A program made the translations under genes and the position numbers. From the NCBI GenBank assembly GCA_012845835.1, contig JABAKD010000020.1:17086306-17150305 (forward strand): DNA of 64,000 nt, read 5' to 3'. This stretch comes from Undaria pinnatifida (lineage: Eukaryota > Sar > Phaeophyceae > Laminariales > Alariaceae). Of the stretch, positions 1-10,810 are shown in pieces (within the stretch, counting starts at the first letter, position 1; each line of letters opens with the position of its first letter). The notes beneath the pieces are model-generated. The model saw only the letters and a list, made by a program, of their open reading frames with translations, was not told the DNA's origin and ran no database searches.

Positions 1-133
1 AACCTTCTGAACATCCTTCCTCACCCTATCTTATTAAAGGAGCAATGGGCAACAGCCTCTACCGCCGCGTCAAGATCGTTTCTGTTCGACATGAAAATCA
101 AGCACTGTGAACACAAACAAAAAATCGCCTCAC
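1..133 (-). other. Start of intron 3 of the coiled-coil gene, cut by window edge
   Basis: On the minus strand this follows a GTGAGG splice-donor-like site (bases 133-128) at the end of exon 3. The same GTGAG word follows the two upstream exons of this gene. No open frame continues through it, and the rest of the gene lies outside the window. Confidence 0.4.
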
Positions 134-469
134 CGTGCTGCCAGCGGATCCGTGGTGTCCGTTCCCCTTCAGTGCGGCCGCCAAGTCCGCCTGCGAAGAA
201 GTCAAGTCTATTGCCAATTTTTCGGCTCTTGCCTTAGCTTCAGCTAGCTCGGTGGCAAGAGCCTCGACGCGCGCCTGCGCCTCGTCTCGGTCGTGGCGGA
301 GACCCGCCGAAGCAACATTTGCTTTGGCAAAGGCTGCTGACCGCGCCTCCGTCGCCGCCCGGGCGATCGCCGCTCGGTTCCGCTGTCGATTGAGCTCGCG
401 CTCACGCTTGAGGTTATTTTCCTGGTCTAGGCGAGCCTTGGCCACCCGCTTGGCGTCAATTACGCGGCG
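134..469 (-). CDS. Coiled-coil exon 3 of Gly-rich/coiled-coil gene
   Basis: An internal exon of 336 bp (112 codons, phase 0 at both ends) encoding an Ala/Arg/Glu/Lys-rich, probably helical coiled-coil segment. It is preceded by a pyrimidine-rich stretch and the acceptor-like TACGTCAG, and followed by ACG then GTGAGG. The peptide aligns with exon 2 along much of its length: both carry an RSAA core, then RHDRDEA here against RRERDEA there, then a TEL motif. The exon and its downstream intron look like a tandem duplicate of exon 2 plus intron. Similarity at the protein level on this strand, with conserved splice words, is the reason for calling it coding. No known family is recognised; scaffolding or cytoskeletal roles are only what such coiled coils often do. 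The open frame continues past the proposed donor for about 12 more codons, so an unspliced reading is possible. Confidence 0.55.
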
Positions 470-1025
470 CTGACGTAGTTTGCACGAAGAGGAAAGAACG
501 GATGGTTACGCCGGTGATTTCTTTCTTGCACATAACCGTCTGGCCTAAATGATGGTACGGACGCATTCGCAGGCTCCTCTCCACGGAGCCGGGTTACCAC
601 TTCCACTCTAAACACACTTTGACGCCGAACCGTTGAACGAATGCTGACAAATATGAGGGGAGGGCGGACGTGTGGTCAAACAATACCCAGCTTTCACCAG
701 CGTGAGTCTGGTGGAATACGCAGTGTGCCTCGGTGCGCTTGCCCACGACACAAAGACCGAGACACGTTCCGGAATGCTCCCGACAAAATGGGATGATGAT
801 CTCCGATCGAAAACAAGCCGGCTAACGCTTCTGCCTCCGGGGTAGCCACTGGAAACCCCAGCGCTTTATCAAGCACGATTGTCTACTGCTTCAAGTCAAG
901 CAAGCCCCCGTTGCAGGGCCGGCACACGAGCCAACGGCATGTTTTCTTCAACCTATCACGATCACGGTGACCAAGTCATCACTGCAGCGCACTCGTAGGC
1001 GAAGCACAATACCACATCATCTCAC
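470..1025 (-). other. Intron 2 (phase 0), homologous to parts of intron 1
   Basis: Begins with GTGAGA after exon 2 and ends with TACGTCAG before exon 3. About 607-1025 matches 3010-3418 in intron 1 (shared landmarks: the CTCCCGACA word near 780 and 3178, and CTGCAGCGCACTCGTA near 981 and 3362). About 470-606 matches 1416-1555. Introns and exons were therefore duplicated together. Intron similarity is high enough to see by eye, so the duplication is not ancient. Confidence 0.5.
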
Positions 1026-1415
1026 CTTCCTTTCTTCTTCGAGGAGGCCTCTGGCTTCCGCAGCCTCGCCCTCCGCCGTTCGTCTTGCCAATTCGGCCTC
1101 TCGCCGAGCAGTTTCGGCCGAGAAACAAGTCTGGCGCGCAGCATCCAGGTCTGCTTGGACCCCTCGGCATGTCGCGGTTAGTCGGGCCAGCTCGGTGTCA
1201 AAGAACTTGCTGTGGGCACGCGCTTCGTCGCGCTCACGGCGTAAGGCCGCCGAACCTGACTCCCACTCCTGCGCGGCTGCCGACCGCGCCTGCGCCGCGG
1301 CCTCGGTGACCGCCGCTTCGCGTTTTTGACGAGCGAACTCGACCTCGCTCTCCAGACGGTCGTCGGAGTGCCGGCGTGCCTCCGTTGCCTTCCGAATCAA
1401 ACCGTTCACACGGAG
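1026..1415 (-). CDS. Coiled-coil exon 2 of Gly-rich/coiled-coil gene
   Basis: A 390-bp exon (130 codons, phase 0 to phase 0) between acceptor-like TACGTCAG and donor GTGAGA. It encodes an Ala/Glu/Arg-rich helical segment with the landmark RRERDEA near its middle. After it come a FFDTEL stretch and a long charged tail ending in EEERK just before the donor. The same RRERDEA motif occurs at the end of exon 1 and, diverged, in exon 3. Length divisible by three and symmetric phase mean this exon can be multiplied without breaking the frame, which seems to have happened. Opposite-strand frames over this stretch are shorter and not conserved between the copies. Function unknown; cytoplasmic structural coiled coil is a guess. 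Confidence 0.55.
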
Positions 1416-3418
1416 CTGACGTAGTTTGCACAAGGACGAAAGAGAGGACGGACACGCCGGTGATTTTCTTTCTTGCAGGTAACAGTCTGGCCTAAACGCC
1501 GATACGGACGCATTCGCACGCTCCCTTCAACGGAGCCGGGTGGTCACTACTATAAACGTACTTATTTGCCTCAGCAATGATTCGTCCCTGAATCACTTGA
1601 TTAAAATGCCTCGCTTCGTTCTTAGCGCTCCCACCAGGAACACGCCTTCCTATCTCCCCTTCTCAAAGAATCCTTCCCGGCTTTCTTAGCTGTCTTTGCT
1701 TTCTCCACTTCCTTCGTGTTATTTTTTCTCGCTTCTTTTTGTGTTCCCTTCCTTCCGTCGTTTCCTTCCGTCTCTCGCGATTTTCTCGCTCAGCTTTGAA
1801 TGTTTTTCGATTCCGAGTCGGGTTTCGGACAATCGTTCTTCGATATTTTGTCGCGAATTGTTGAGATTCTGGCCCCTCTCTCCTCCGATTCCCGTTGCGT
1901 CTCATTTTTTTTTTCATTTTTTTCAACTTTATTACTCTTTTTCGATTATTTTCAATTCTGATTCGAGTTTTGAAAAATCGCTAGTTTTTAGGTTTTTGTC
2001 GATATTCTTTCCGACGCATTTTTTTTCCCGATATTGTTTACGAGTATATATTGTAGGCGTTTTATCAGGTCTCCGTAGTATACGAGTAAAAAACTCCGTA
2101 CGGTATTTTACACCTACCTGCTTCTGCTCAAATCGCAGTAAAGCCTCACCCACGCACAGCTCTTAGAGCTACAGCAATAGTAGCATGTTGTCGTCGGGCA
2201 TCTACCGCAAGCACAGAGTAGCACAGCGCACTCAGCCATCAAAGTATCAAAGCACGCGCAGTAGCTGCGGCGCAATACCGCATGTAGTTTAAGTACGAGT
2301 AGTGAGAGTTGACGAGATCCAGCATGGCGTTTGTGTCGTCGAGCAGTTACAGCTGTATTATTCATCAATCCATCCGCTTCTGCTCAAGTACGAGTGGTCA
2401 GAGTTGGCGAGATCCAGCATGGTGTTTGTGTCGTCGAGCAGTTACAGCTTTATTATTCATCAACCCATCCGCTTCTGCCCAAATCACACAAGCACACTTA
2501 GCTCCTAAGCTAGCATGTTCGTCGTCGACCATCTACTGCTGCAAGCACAGCACAACATAGCGCAATCAGCCCGGCACAACGGAGCAAAACATGTAGTGGG
2601 TGCTGATCACAGCGCGACAATGCAAGAGAAAAAAAACAAAAAAAGAGACCCATCATGTCGTCGAGCATCTTCAACAGCTCGCTGTGTTTTCAAAGCGAAC
2701 GAATACATCGAAATATTTCCGACCTAAAAACGTATACAGCCGCCGCACGCAGCAGCAGCTAGCTGGTGATGCGCGAAGAACTCGCCTGTATTTCCAACTC
2801 AACACTACTACTCTTCTCTCCGCGTCTTTTCTATTTTTGTGTACGGATGATGATGTGATTCATGCGTGAATGCGACGTCCGGTTATTGTCCAGGAGCGTG
2901 GAACTCTTGGCATTTGCAAGTCGTACGCTACACCTCTGCCCGCTTCACGTTTTGTTCTATTTGAACTAGCGTGGCGGGCGGATGTCGCGCGCGGAGCGAA
3001 GCGCCTTGTATTAAACACACTTTGACGACGACCTGTCGATCGAATACTGACAAATACGAAGGAAGGGCATGTGGGCAAGTACTATCCAGCTTTTACCAGT
3101 GAGAGTCTGGTGGAATATGGAGTGTACCTTGGTGCGCTTACCCCCGACACAACAGCAGAGGCACTTGTCGGAATGCTCCCGACAGAAAGGACTAATTGTC
3201 CCCCATTGCCTGGCAGTAAAGTTACAGATTTTCACCATAAGAGCCTCACTCACGCAACGTTTCCTGTTGTGCCAAGTCAACAAGCGAGCGATGAGCTCGC
3301 TGCACACGAGCCAGCATTCTGCTTTCTTCGGCCTATCACGACCACGGTAACAAGACCATCGCTGCAGCGCACTCGTAACCTATTTATCGAAGTGAACCAC
3401 AACACTACATCGCCTCAC
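1416..3418 (-). other. Intron 1 (phase 0), with inserted unique DNA
   Basis: Starts at GTGAGG (3418-3413) after exon 1 and ends at TACGTCAG before exon 2. Its two ends match intron 2. The middle, roughly 1556-3009, has no counterpart there, so intron 1 gained about 1.45 kb or intron 2 lost it. The middle holds a strongly pyrimidine-rich plus strand (about 1690-2080), CA/GT-poor DNA and a 95-bp tandem duplication (2292-2482). No convincing open frame. Confidence 0.45.
2292..2482. repeat. 95-bp tandem duplication inside intron 1
   Basis: Two neighbouring copies share GCGAGATCCAGCATGG-like sequence (2312 and 2407), followed by TTTGTGTCGTCGAGCAGT and a CATCAAYCCATCCGCTT stretch. A third, weaker trace starts near 2510. 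It is intronic if the splice model is right. Confidence 0.7.
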
Positions 3419-5854
3419 CTCGTGATCGGACTTGGCAAGGATTCTAGCTTCTTGGTAGTGACACACCTGGTGAGCTTCATCCCGCTCACGGCGTAAGCGG
3501 CGTAAAAGTCGCCAAGACAGCTTCCCCTCCATCCACGGAAGGCAACTTTTCATCCAGCTGCAGCAGTTTCGGACCATGTCTTCTTCGATACCCCCACCCC
3601 CTCCATTATCACCATACCCCACGCCTTCCCCGTCTACCTCGTCCTCTTCACTTCTCTCCCCTCCACAGCCTTCCCCGCCTCCCCTACGCCCCCCGCGGTT
3701 CACGCACCCCGTGTCGTCCTCGTCATTCACGCCTCCCTCGCCGCCCCGCCCCCCTCCCTCGACCCGTGGTCCGCCTCCCTCATCTCCCCCGCTTCCACTA
3801 CCACCACCATCACCACCAGCGCCAGAGACGGTAGCAGCACCGTCAACACTAAACGCATTGACGGTAGCAGCATCAACGCAATCACCACCACCATCACCAT
3901 TGCCAGAGACGACAGCAGCACCACCCCAATCATCACCACCACCATCACCACCAGTACCATCACCGCTCCCACCATCAGCGCCAGAGATGGTAACAGCACC
4001 AACAACGCTACACGCATTGACAGTAGCAGCACCACCGCCACGAACACCACCAGCACCACCACCAAACCCACTACCAGTACCACCACCAGAGCCAGAGACG
4101 GCAGCACCACCAACAACGCTAGCCGCACTGACGGTAGCAGCACTTCCGCAACCAGCACCAGCACCACCACCGCCACCACCACCACCACCACCAACACCGC
4201 CGCCACCACTACCACCGCCATCAGCGCCAAAGACGGCAGCAGCACCGTCAACACTACCCGCATTGACGGCAGCGAACCTACCACCCCCAGAGCCACCACC
4301 ATCAAAACCACCACCGTCGCCGCCGCCGCTGCCGCCACCACCACTAGCGCCAGAGGTGGCAGCAAGACCGTCAGCACTACCCGCATTGACGGCAGCAAAC
4401 CCACCACCCCCAGCACCATCACCATCACCACTCCCATCACCACCACCACCGCCACCGCCACCGCCAACACCACCAGCGCCAGAGACGGCAGCAGCACCAA
4501 CAACGCTAGACTCAATGACGTTAGCAGCACCTCCGCAACCAGTACCAGCACTAGCACTAGCCGCACCACCACCACTCTCACCACCACCAACCCCGCCGCC
4601 ACCACTGCTACCACCACCAGCGCCAGAGACGGCAGCGACCCCGTCAACATTACCCGCATCGACGGTAGCACACGCACCACCAGCAGCACCACCACCACCG
4701 CCGCCGCCGCCACCACCACTGGCGCCAGAGGCGGCAGCAGCACCGTCAACACTACCCGCATTGACGGCAGCGAACCCGCCACCCCCAGCACCATCACCAC
4801 CACCACCACCACCACTCCCATCACCACCACCACCATCACCGCCACCACCACTAGCGCCAAAGACGGCAGCAGCACCGTCAACACTAACCGCATTGACAGC
4901 AGCAAACCCGCCACCCCCAGCACCACCACTCTCACCACCACCAACACCACTACCATCCCCACCAGCGCCAGAGACGGCAGCAGCACCGTCAACACTATCC
5001 GCATTGGCGGCAGCAAACCCACCAGCTCCAGCACCACTATCATGAAAACCACCACCACCACCGCCGCCGCCGCCGCCACCACCACTGGCGCCAGAGGCGG
5101 CAGCGGCACCGTCAACACTAACCGCATTGACGGCAGCGAACCCACCACCCCCAGCACCATCACCACCACCACCACTCCCACCACCACCACTAGCGCCAGA
5201 GACGGCAGCAGCACCGTCAACGCTAACCGCATTAACGGCAGCGAAGCCACCACCCCCAACGCCACCACTCTCATCACCACTAACACCACTACCATCCCCA
5301 CCAGCGCCAGAGGCGGCAGCAGCACCGTCAACACTAACCGCATTGACGGCAGCAAACCCACCGCCCCCAGCACCACCACCATCAAAACCACCACCACCAA
5401 CACCACCGCCACCATCACTAGCGCCAGGGGCCGCAGCGGCACCGTCAACACTAATCGCATTGACGGCAGCACCATCACCACCACCACCACCGCCGCCGCC
5501 ACCACTAGCGCCAGAGGCGGCAGCAGCACCGTCAACACTAACCGCACTGACGGCAGCAAACCCACCACCTCCACCACCACCACTCTTACCACCACCACTC
5601 TCACCACCATCACCACCACCACCACCACCATCCCCACCAGCGCCATAGACGGCAGCAAACCCACCACCCCCACCACCAGCACCACCTCCACCGCCACTCC
5701 CACCACCACCACCACCACCACAACCACCGCCAGCGCCAGAGACGGCGGTAGCACCGTCAACACGACGTGCATGGACGGTAGCAGCACCACTACCACCGGC
5801 ACCAGCACCACCAACAGGCGTGCATGACGATGTTGGGCCCTCTGCCTCCTCCAT
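3419..5854 (-). CDS. Giant Gly-rich repeat exon 1 of coiled-coil gene
   Basis: An open stretch of 812 codons up to a phase-0 donor (GAG then GTGAGG). Residues about 1-45 are a Ser/Thr/Gly leader. About 46-690 are some twenty imperfect repeats built on VNAVSVDGAAAASGA followed by 5-15 glycines. About 690-775 form an acidic/basic Gly linker. The last 35 residues are Arg-rich, with RRERDEA near 788-794 matching the coiled-coil exons. The DNA is a minisatellite with ACC-triplet interiors on the plus strand, so several frames are open and length alone proves nothing. The case for this frame is that its end joins in phase to two homologous coiled-coil exons. The start is the first Met after a TAG near 5890, and an upstream exon is possible. 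Gly-rich repeats of this kind occur in structural or wall-associated proteins, but no function is shown. Confidence 0.45.
3780..5815. repeat. Coding minisatellite with trinucleotide cores
   Basis: About twenty units of roughly 75-120 bp. Each has a constant part (plus strand GTCAACACTAACCGCATTGA, then CGGCAGC) and a variable run of ACC/GCC triplets. Unit-length differences appear to be multiples of three, because one minus frame stays open through the whole array and three or more other frames stay open for 170-730 codons. On the plus strand it would read as Pro-rich, on the minus strand as Gly-rich or Val/Leu-rich. Confidence 0.85.
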
Positions 5855-6010
5855 TCCCCCTGAAGGAGCTCCGCTGAGCTTCGGCTTGGGCTATGCGGTA
5901 AATCGCGGGGCATGGAGCACGGAAGGCCGGAGAACCGCCAGAGGCAACTGTTCGTCAGTGGCTGTGAAAAAACACGCTACTATAATAGTACGAGTACAGG
6001 ATCAGGATCG
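5855..6010 (-). other. 5' flank of Gly-rich gene, shared with T paralogues
   Basis: About 5905-6000 matches 21330-21420 and 35130-35220, the 5' ends of two paralogous loci (T). The shared stretch includes CACTGAC, a good branch-point word, followed by an AACAG acceptor-like site in the minus direction. It may be a further upstream intron-exon boundary or a shared promoter-proximal region; the sequence does not decide. Confidence 0.35.
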
Positions 6011-6889
6011 AATACTCCCATGAGTAGCGAGCATTGGATGTCGCCCTGATCGGCACAAATCGAACGAATCTTCAGTACGAGACGTAAACTCGATGCGTCT
6101 GAATAAAGTTGAAATGGCTAACCACCACAACACCAAACACCCACCGTACAGATACAAAAATCCGGGTGGGCTTCGATTAAACCTCTATGTCAAGGCATAC
6201 GGGGGGCTAACACGTGATGCCATCGAAAGGGGAACATACCCCTATTCCTGTCAATGCTACTGTACGAGCCATCGCGCTGGCTACCGTCAGTCCTATTAAT
6301 CAGGGATGTACGTTACCGGTAACCGTAATTCAGAAGTTACTGGTATTGGGGGTAGGCAATACCATTTTTTGCCGGTAATAAAAAATTGCCGATCCGTCTT
6401 GAAGCAACCACGCCTCAAGATGTATTGGAAACTCTCCTGTATTTATTTATTGCGAGATCAAGCGTGCATAGCACAGAGCACATCACAGTACCAAGCAACA
6501 GCAGAGAGAACTAACCACACGATATCCACGCAGTCCCACATCGTGTGGTTACTGCTCCGTATTAGCACTGTCTTTTCTTTTTTTCCCCGTCTGAGATTTA
6601 TTTTTTCGTTACATAATATACCAGGTACAACATTCGTTTCTCTTCTCTTTTCCCAAAACCAACTTAGTGACACGACGGCTGTGCCGATTTAATACTAAGC
6701 ATGCTTGTATTATATATTATGTTCTTTGTGCTGTACTCTTATTCGTTTGTTGGCCTGTTCGTACTGAACATAACACAATATAAATGTCCAGTGGTGTGTG
6801 TGATGTTGTCAACGGTGAAGGAATAATGATCCACGGAGCACAACGTACAACATATATATAATGATTCTTTTTTTTGAGGAGAGAGGGAT
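6011..6889. other. No gene seen; one perfect hairpin
   Basis: Short frames only. A 12-bp perfect inverted repeat TAACCACACGAT (6512-6523 with 6540-6551, loop 16) and one TACCAGGTA word (6619-6627) stand out. The remainder is AT-richer DNA leading into repeat R. Confidence 0.5.
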
Positions 6890-8103
6890 TTGGTCAGGAG
6901 TTTTTTTCGTCTCGGCATGAGTATGGGATGCTTGGAACTGGAATTTCTCCGTCAAATCGCTTCGTTCGAGCGCCGTCTTCGGGGGGCGGCTCCAACGCTC
7001 CTCGCCCTGCCTTGTCCGTTCCGCACCTCGACGTGAACGCGGATGGAGGCTGACCGAGACAAGCGAAAATATTCAAAAAATGTTGTGTCTTGAGGAGGTA
7101 CTCTCGAGCCTTCCGTTGTATTTTGACGTCTGCAGAGCATGATCATTTCCAAAATTGACATCACTTCCAAACGGTAGTTGCTAAGATTTTGTATTTTTGA
7201 GGTTGTAATCTCGAGCGTTTGTTTCGATTGACGTCTGCAGAGCTTGAACGAATAAAACACGGGAAAGTAAATCTTGGCAAGACATTATTTCCAAACTGGC
7301 GTGCAATATGTTGTCCTACTGTTGTATAAAAAATCCCCATGGTACCGCGGTAGAAATCATAGTAGTGCATTTGTTTATTGAATTTCGGTAGGTACGTACG
7401 TACATGGACAGACGTGGCAAGAGCACGCACGCCTAAAACGAGGAGGTACTTATTACGATTACTACGGCAGGAAAATCACGAGTGGCTGCGTCCCCGGCCT
7501 CGAGGGTGGCATTATATGAGTTTGGGCACATCGACATAGCTTGTAATCGTGCAAGTAATATACGTGCGAGTAAGAGCACACACCCACTGATTATGCTATA
7601 TCACACACACGCTTTTTGTCTGACTTATGGCATGGGAAGGGTGTATGAAAAAAGGGAATACATTTTCGACATGAAAAACAAGGGGGAAAATCGTTCCTGT
7701 TGTTAAGCTGCGCCACGCGAAGGTCATAGTGGTAGACGGCGGTATCCACGGAAGAAACCAGTGGCATTCATTCGTCCCGGTATCGCATCGGCGGGTGGTT
7801 ATTTTCCCCGAGAAAACTCTTTGGAGAAGTATAGGCGGTGTGGAAGGCGTACTTTGTTGTTGCTGTGGTGTCTGTCTCCGCTGCTGAAGCGGTCGTGTTG
7901 GTACGTAACTGACAAATCAAGACGAGCGATCGATATTACAGTACGCAACTTGCAAAGGTGAGTATCGACCCTAAATTCGTCGAACTTACAGCTGACATCG
8001 TTAGAACAGTTTTATAAAATAATTATGTGTTACTGCTTCCTACTTGACGTGCTCCTTGCTGCTGATTGCTGATTGATCCTCTCTAGTGAGTTGTGTAGAG
8101 CCG

Positions 8104-8430
8104 GTCGCCCCGGTGGTCTAGTGGTTACCCTTGAATACTAGCGTTGGTCCTTTTCGATTCCCACCGTTGTGAGAGATTTGACTTTTTAATTTGCAGAAAT
8201 GCAAAAAAGGGTCAACTGTCAACTGCTGAGAACGCCTAGCAGCGTGGGTAGGTAAATTCGACGCAAATCGACGAGGGAAGAAATGCTGAATTCTCGCGAT
8301 AAAAAAATTGGGCATGTACCGTAGTGGGGAGGGGGCCGGAGGGCCCGCTATGTGACCCCGGATCTGAGTTATGCTACCACCGGGAGGTAGGGCGAGAGTA
8401 GTGCAAGGATACTAAATGGGATGGAAACAA
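8104..8430 (+). mobile_element. tRNA-derived SINE (family 1), full-length copy
   Basis: The head carries an A-box TGGTCTAGTGG and a B-box-like TTCGATTCCC about 45 bp later, as in tRNA-Glu/Asp-like promoters. The body is shared with 15329-15661, 27962-28316 and, inverted, 37990-38318. It contains AACTGCTGAGAACGCCTAGC and ends in a purine-rich tail. The A and B boxes would drive RNA polymerase III. Confidence 0.8.
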
Positions 8431-9330
8431 AAAACTGATACAATACGAGAAGAGCGTTTCAGACAAGCTACACCAACAAGAAATTACAGCAGGACAGTGG
8501 GGGTATTCCGATTCACCAAGATCACCCTGCGACAAGCCGAAGCAGGCGCTCATTGCTCTTATTTGTTGTGGGCAATATATGGATGCTAGTATGCCGGGAC
8601 ATGGCGATTTTACCGCTCATATGTTCCGAATAGCTTTATCTTTGACGCTCTGGGTACCACCTGTGTAGACCCATTCTGAGGTCGAGCGTTTTGTGCAAAT
8701 TGCGGTCGCATGGCGAATCTTTGCCCTACGCGAGTAGTATGCAAGAAAACCTGCGAAAATATTAGCGGGCTTACTAGTTTTTTACCTTAAGCAAATGAAG
8801 TCGACATTTTCAGCAATTGTTTTCGGTGTCGCATAAGCGACAAAGAGCTGATTGTGTGCTGGCAAGTATTCCATGACTATACGACCATTATGCGAGTCAA
8901 ATACGCACTCGTTTGGCCTCATTTCAGGCTGTTTTCCACGGTTATTATGCTCGAGTTGTGCCAGTCTTAGTTCCATGTATTATCTCGTTTTTCTTTGAAC
9001 ACCCCATGTTAGTTTGAAATAGTGCTTTTAACCGGGGGGGGCTGAATCCTGGATACAAGTCGCTCTAATTCGTCCATTTATATTGAGTTTAGTGCAATTG
9101 TTGCTGTTCAAGCGTTTCTTGTCCTCATTTTGAGCGTGCTTGCTCGGCGCGCCAACATGATATAATCTCAAAGTCGCTATTTCGTGCGACCTATCATGCA
9201 AATAATAACCGGTCGAATTGCGCTCGCATTGCGAATGTTTGTCGTATGCGAGAAGTATGCCAGGAAACCCGAGTCGGTCAAAATAATCGAGAGCTTATGT
9301 TGGGTCAAAACCTACCAGCCAATCACGGAT
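8431..9330. other. No gene; duplicated 100-bp segment
   Basis: Segments near 8690-8775 and 9195-9300 are related (both contain GCGAAT..TTTG then ACGCGAG/ATGCGAG and AGTATGC). No coding frame is supported. This stretch has no counterpart in the other R copies. Confidence 0.4.
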
Positions 9331-9905
9331 AAGCCAATGGGGTCAGAATTGACACGCTGTGCGGGGAGGTATCGACCCGGGAGATCCTCGTTCTAGTTCC
9401 CGCGTTCTTGGAGCTCTAGAGATTCGGAGGATTTCTAAACCGGGGATGGGGCCCTACGTCCCCCGTGTGCGACGGAACTGCCCCCCATTGGTTGGTGAGC
9501 CTCTATTATCCTCCTAGGGTGGGGCGGCGCTGTGGAGCTCGAACCAATCCACGATTTTAGCCAACGGAATTGGGGTTACCACACCGTGGGGGGGGGTGTC
9601 GACCCGAGAGAACTCGGTCTTTTCCCCCGGTTTGTCTAACTTTCAGATATATAGAATGCGGGGATGAGACCCCATCGTCTCCGGGTGGAGCTGGCTCTAT
9701 AATATACGACCCCCAGCCAATCAGAGATCGGCCTGTCGGTGGGGTTGGGGATTTCCACACTGTGCGGGGAGGTATCAATCCTGGCGATATCCGTGTTCGT
9801 TCCAGGGTTGTCGGAGTTGTATATGTGTGGATGGATTATGATCCTGGGATGGGACTCTATCGTCCCAAGATGACGGAAACTGTATATACGATCCCCGGCC
9901 AATGA
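9331..9905 (+). repeat. CCAAT/CCGGGG satellite-like units in R copy C0
   Basis: About three imperfect 150-200 bp units. Each has a CCAATCA or CCAATGA word, a GTGCGGGGAGGTATCGACCC-type core and a GGGGATGG..CCCTA stretch. The same unit type forms larger arrays at 16490-18080 and 29140-30765. Confidence 0.65.
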
Positions 9906-10602
9906 GCGACCAGCGATCAGACAAAAAGGCCATGCCAGGTAAACATTTTATTTTTTCGTCTAAAACTCGAGCCTGAAATTCTTGACTGCCAAATTCTTAG
10001 TTCAGTGTGCTACCGCGTACTACTAATACTCTATCTACCAGATAACAGTGATCTACAGCAACAAGTAGCAGCATTATAATAGCATTTGAGGAATTGAATG
10101 ACGAAGGCAGCGACACCGTGTGTCACGCCTAGGATACCGTCAGCAAGTCTCTCCACAATCAGACTATGCACACAAAAAGACAATCGTTCTGCGGGCCTCG
10201 GATCTACATACTATCATACATGGTGTAGCAGCAGCTGTGGCTCAGTGCGCGCCTCTGAGTGGCTACGTACAGAACATGCAGCATACATGACCACCCCCTT
10301 GCCGGCCCTTGATGCTTGATTGAGTCAAAACATCAAGAGACACACTCGAAACGCCTCTTCGACGCCGGAATAGAGGGTCAGTCTGCGTGTGAGCTCGGAT
10401 TAATCCGATCGAAATATTATGAAGCTCGGAATCGGGTTCACGCAAGAAACGGCAAAAGTAAGTATGCCACTGTTAGCCTATATCGATCTCTTGGCATTAC
10501 TTTACATTCTACACACGTAGACTATGTGTTGTGTGGGAACGATTTTTACTCTATCGAATATTGAATCGAACAAGTCGAAGTGCTGCCCTGCCCTACCCGG
10601 GT

Positions 10603-10632
10603 CATGGGTGCCGGCGAAAGCCGGCATCCATG
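10603..10632 (+). repeat. R terminal hairpin, copy C0
   Basis: Inverted repeat CATGGGTGCCGG / CCGGCATCCATG separated by a short loop, followed by GCGGAGCCCTTGTA. It is equivalent to 31431-31460 and 37184-37155 and marks the R terminus. Confidence 0.7.
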
Positions 10633-10765
10633 CGGAGCCCTTGTAAAATCTATTACCAGGTACATGGTATATTATTGTCTACTAATACCATTGTAAACCT
10701 TCATTTACACTTGTACATATAGCTCTACTTTGCTGTCATACGAGTGGACGAGGTACAGGCCCAGT

Positions 10766-10786
10766 GGGGGGGGGGGGGGGGGGGGC
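10766..10786 (+). repeat. Poly-G run
   Basis: About twenty consecutive G, next to the 3' limit of the LINE relic. It is the first of many G runs in the window. Confidence 0.9.
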
Positions 10787-10810
10787 GTACTCATCTATTG
10801 CTTGCCTTAG

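Larger units (their letters stand above)
6890..10670 (+). repeat. Repeat R, oldest copy (C0)
   Basis: Homologous to 14960-18790 and 26880-31500, and at its ends to the inverted copy at 37115-41110. Its opening part (6940-7060) has the landmark CTTCGTTCGAGCGCC shared by all copies. The middle includes 7327-8000, which matches 15661-16270 and 28317-28930. The end is a hairpin followed by GGAGCCCTTGTA. It is the most diverged plus-strand copy and holds a SINE at 8104-8430. No transposase or other protein was found, so it is a non-coding repeat of unknown class. Confidence 0.7.

Noticed and set aside
3576..5648. Long Pro-rich plus-strand frames (489 and 173 codons) that look like extensin-type proteins
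   Set aside because: They are the complement of the Gly-rich repeat, start and stop inside or at the edges of the array, and do not join to any conserved exon. Open length follows from triplet repeats without T-rich stops.
3727..5913. 728-codon minus frame rich in Val and Leu
   Set aside because: Another frame of the same minisatellite; it ends without linking in phase to the coiled-coil exons.
6890..10670. Calling R a Helitron
   Set aside because: The terminal hairpin fits, but CTRR at the 3' end, a TC start and any Rep/helicase protein are missing.
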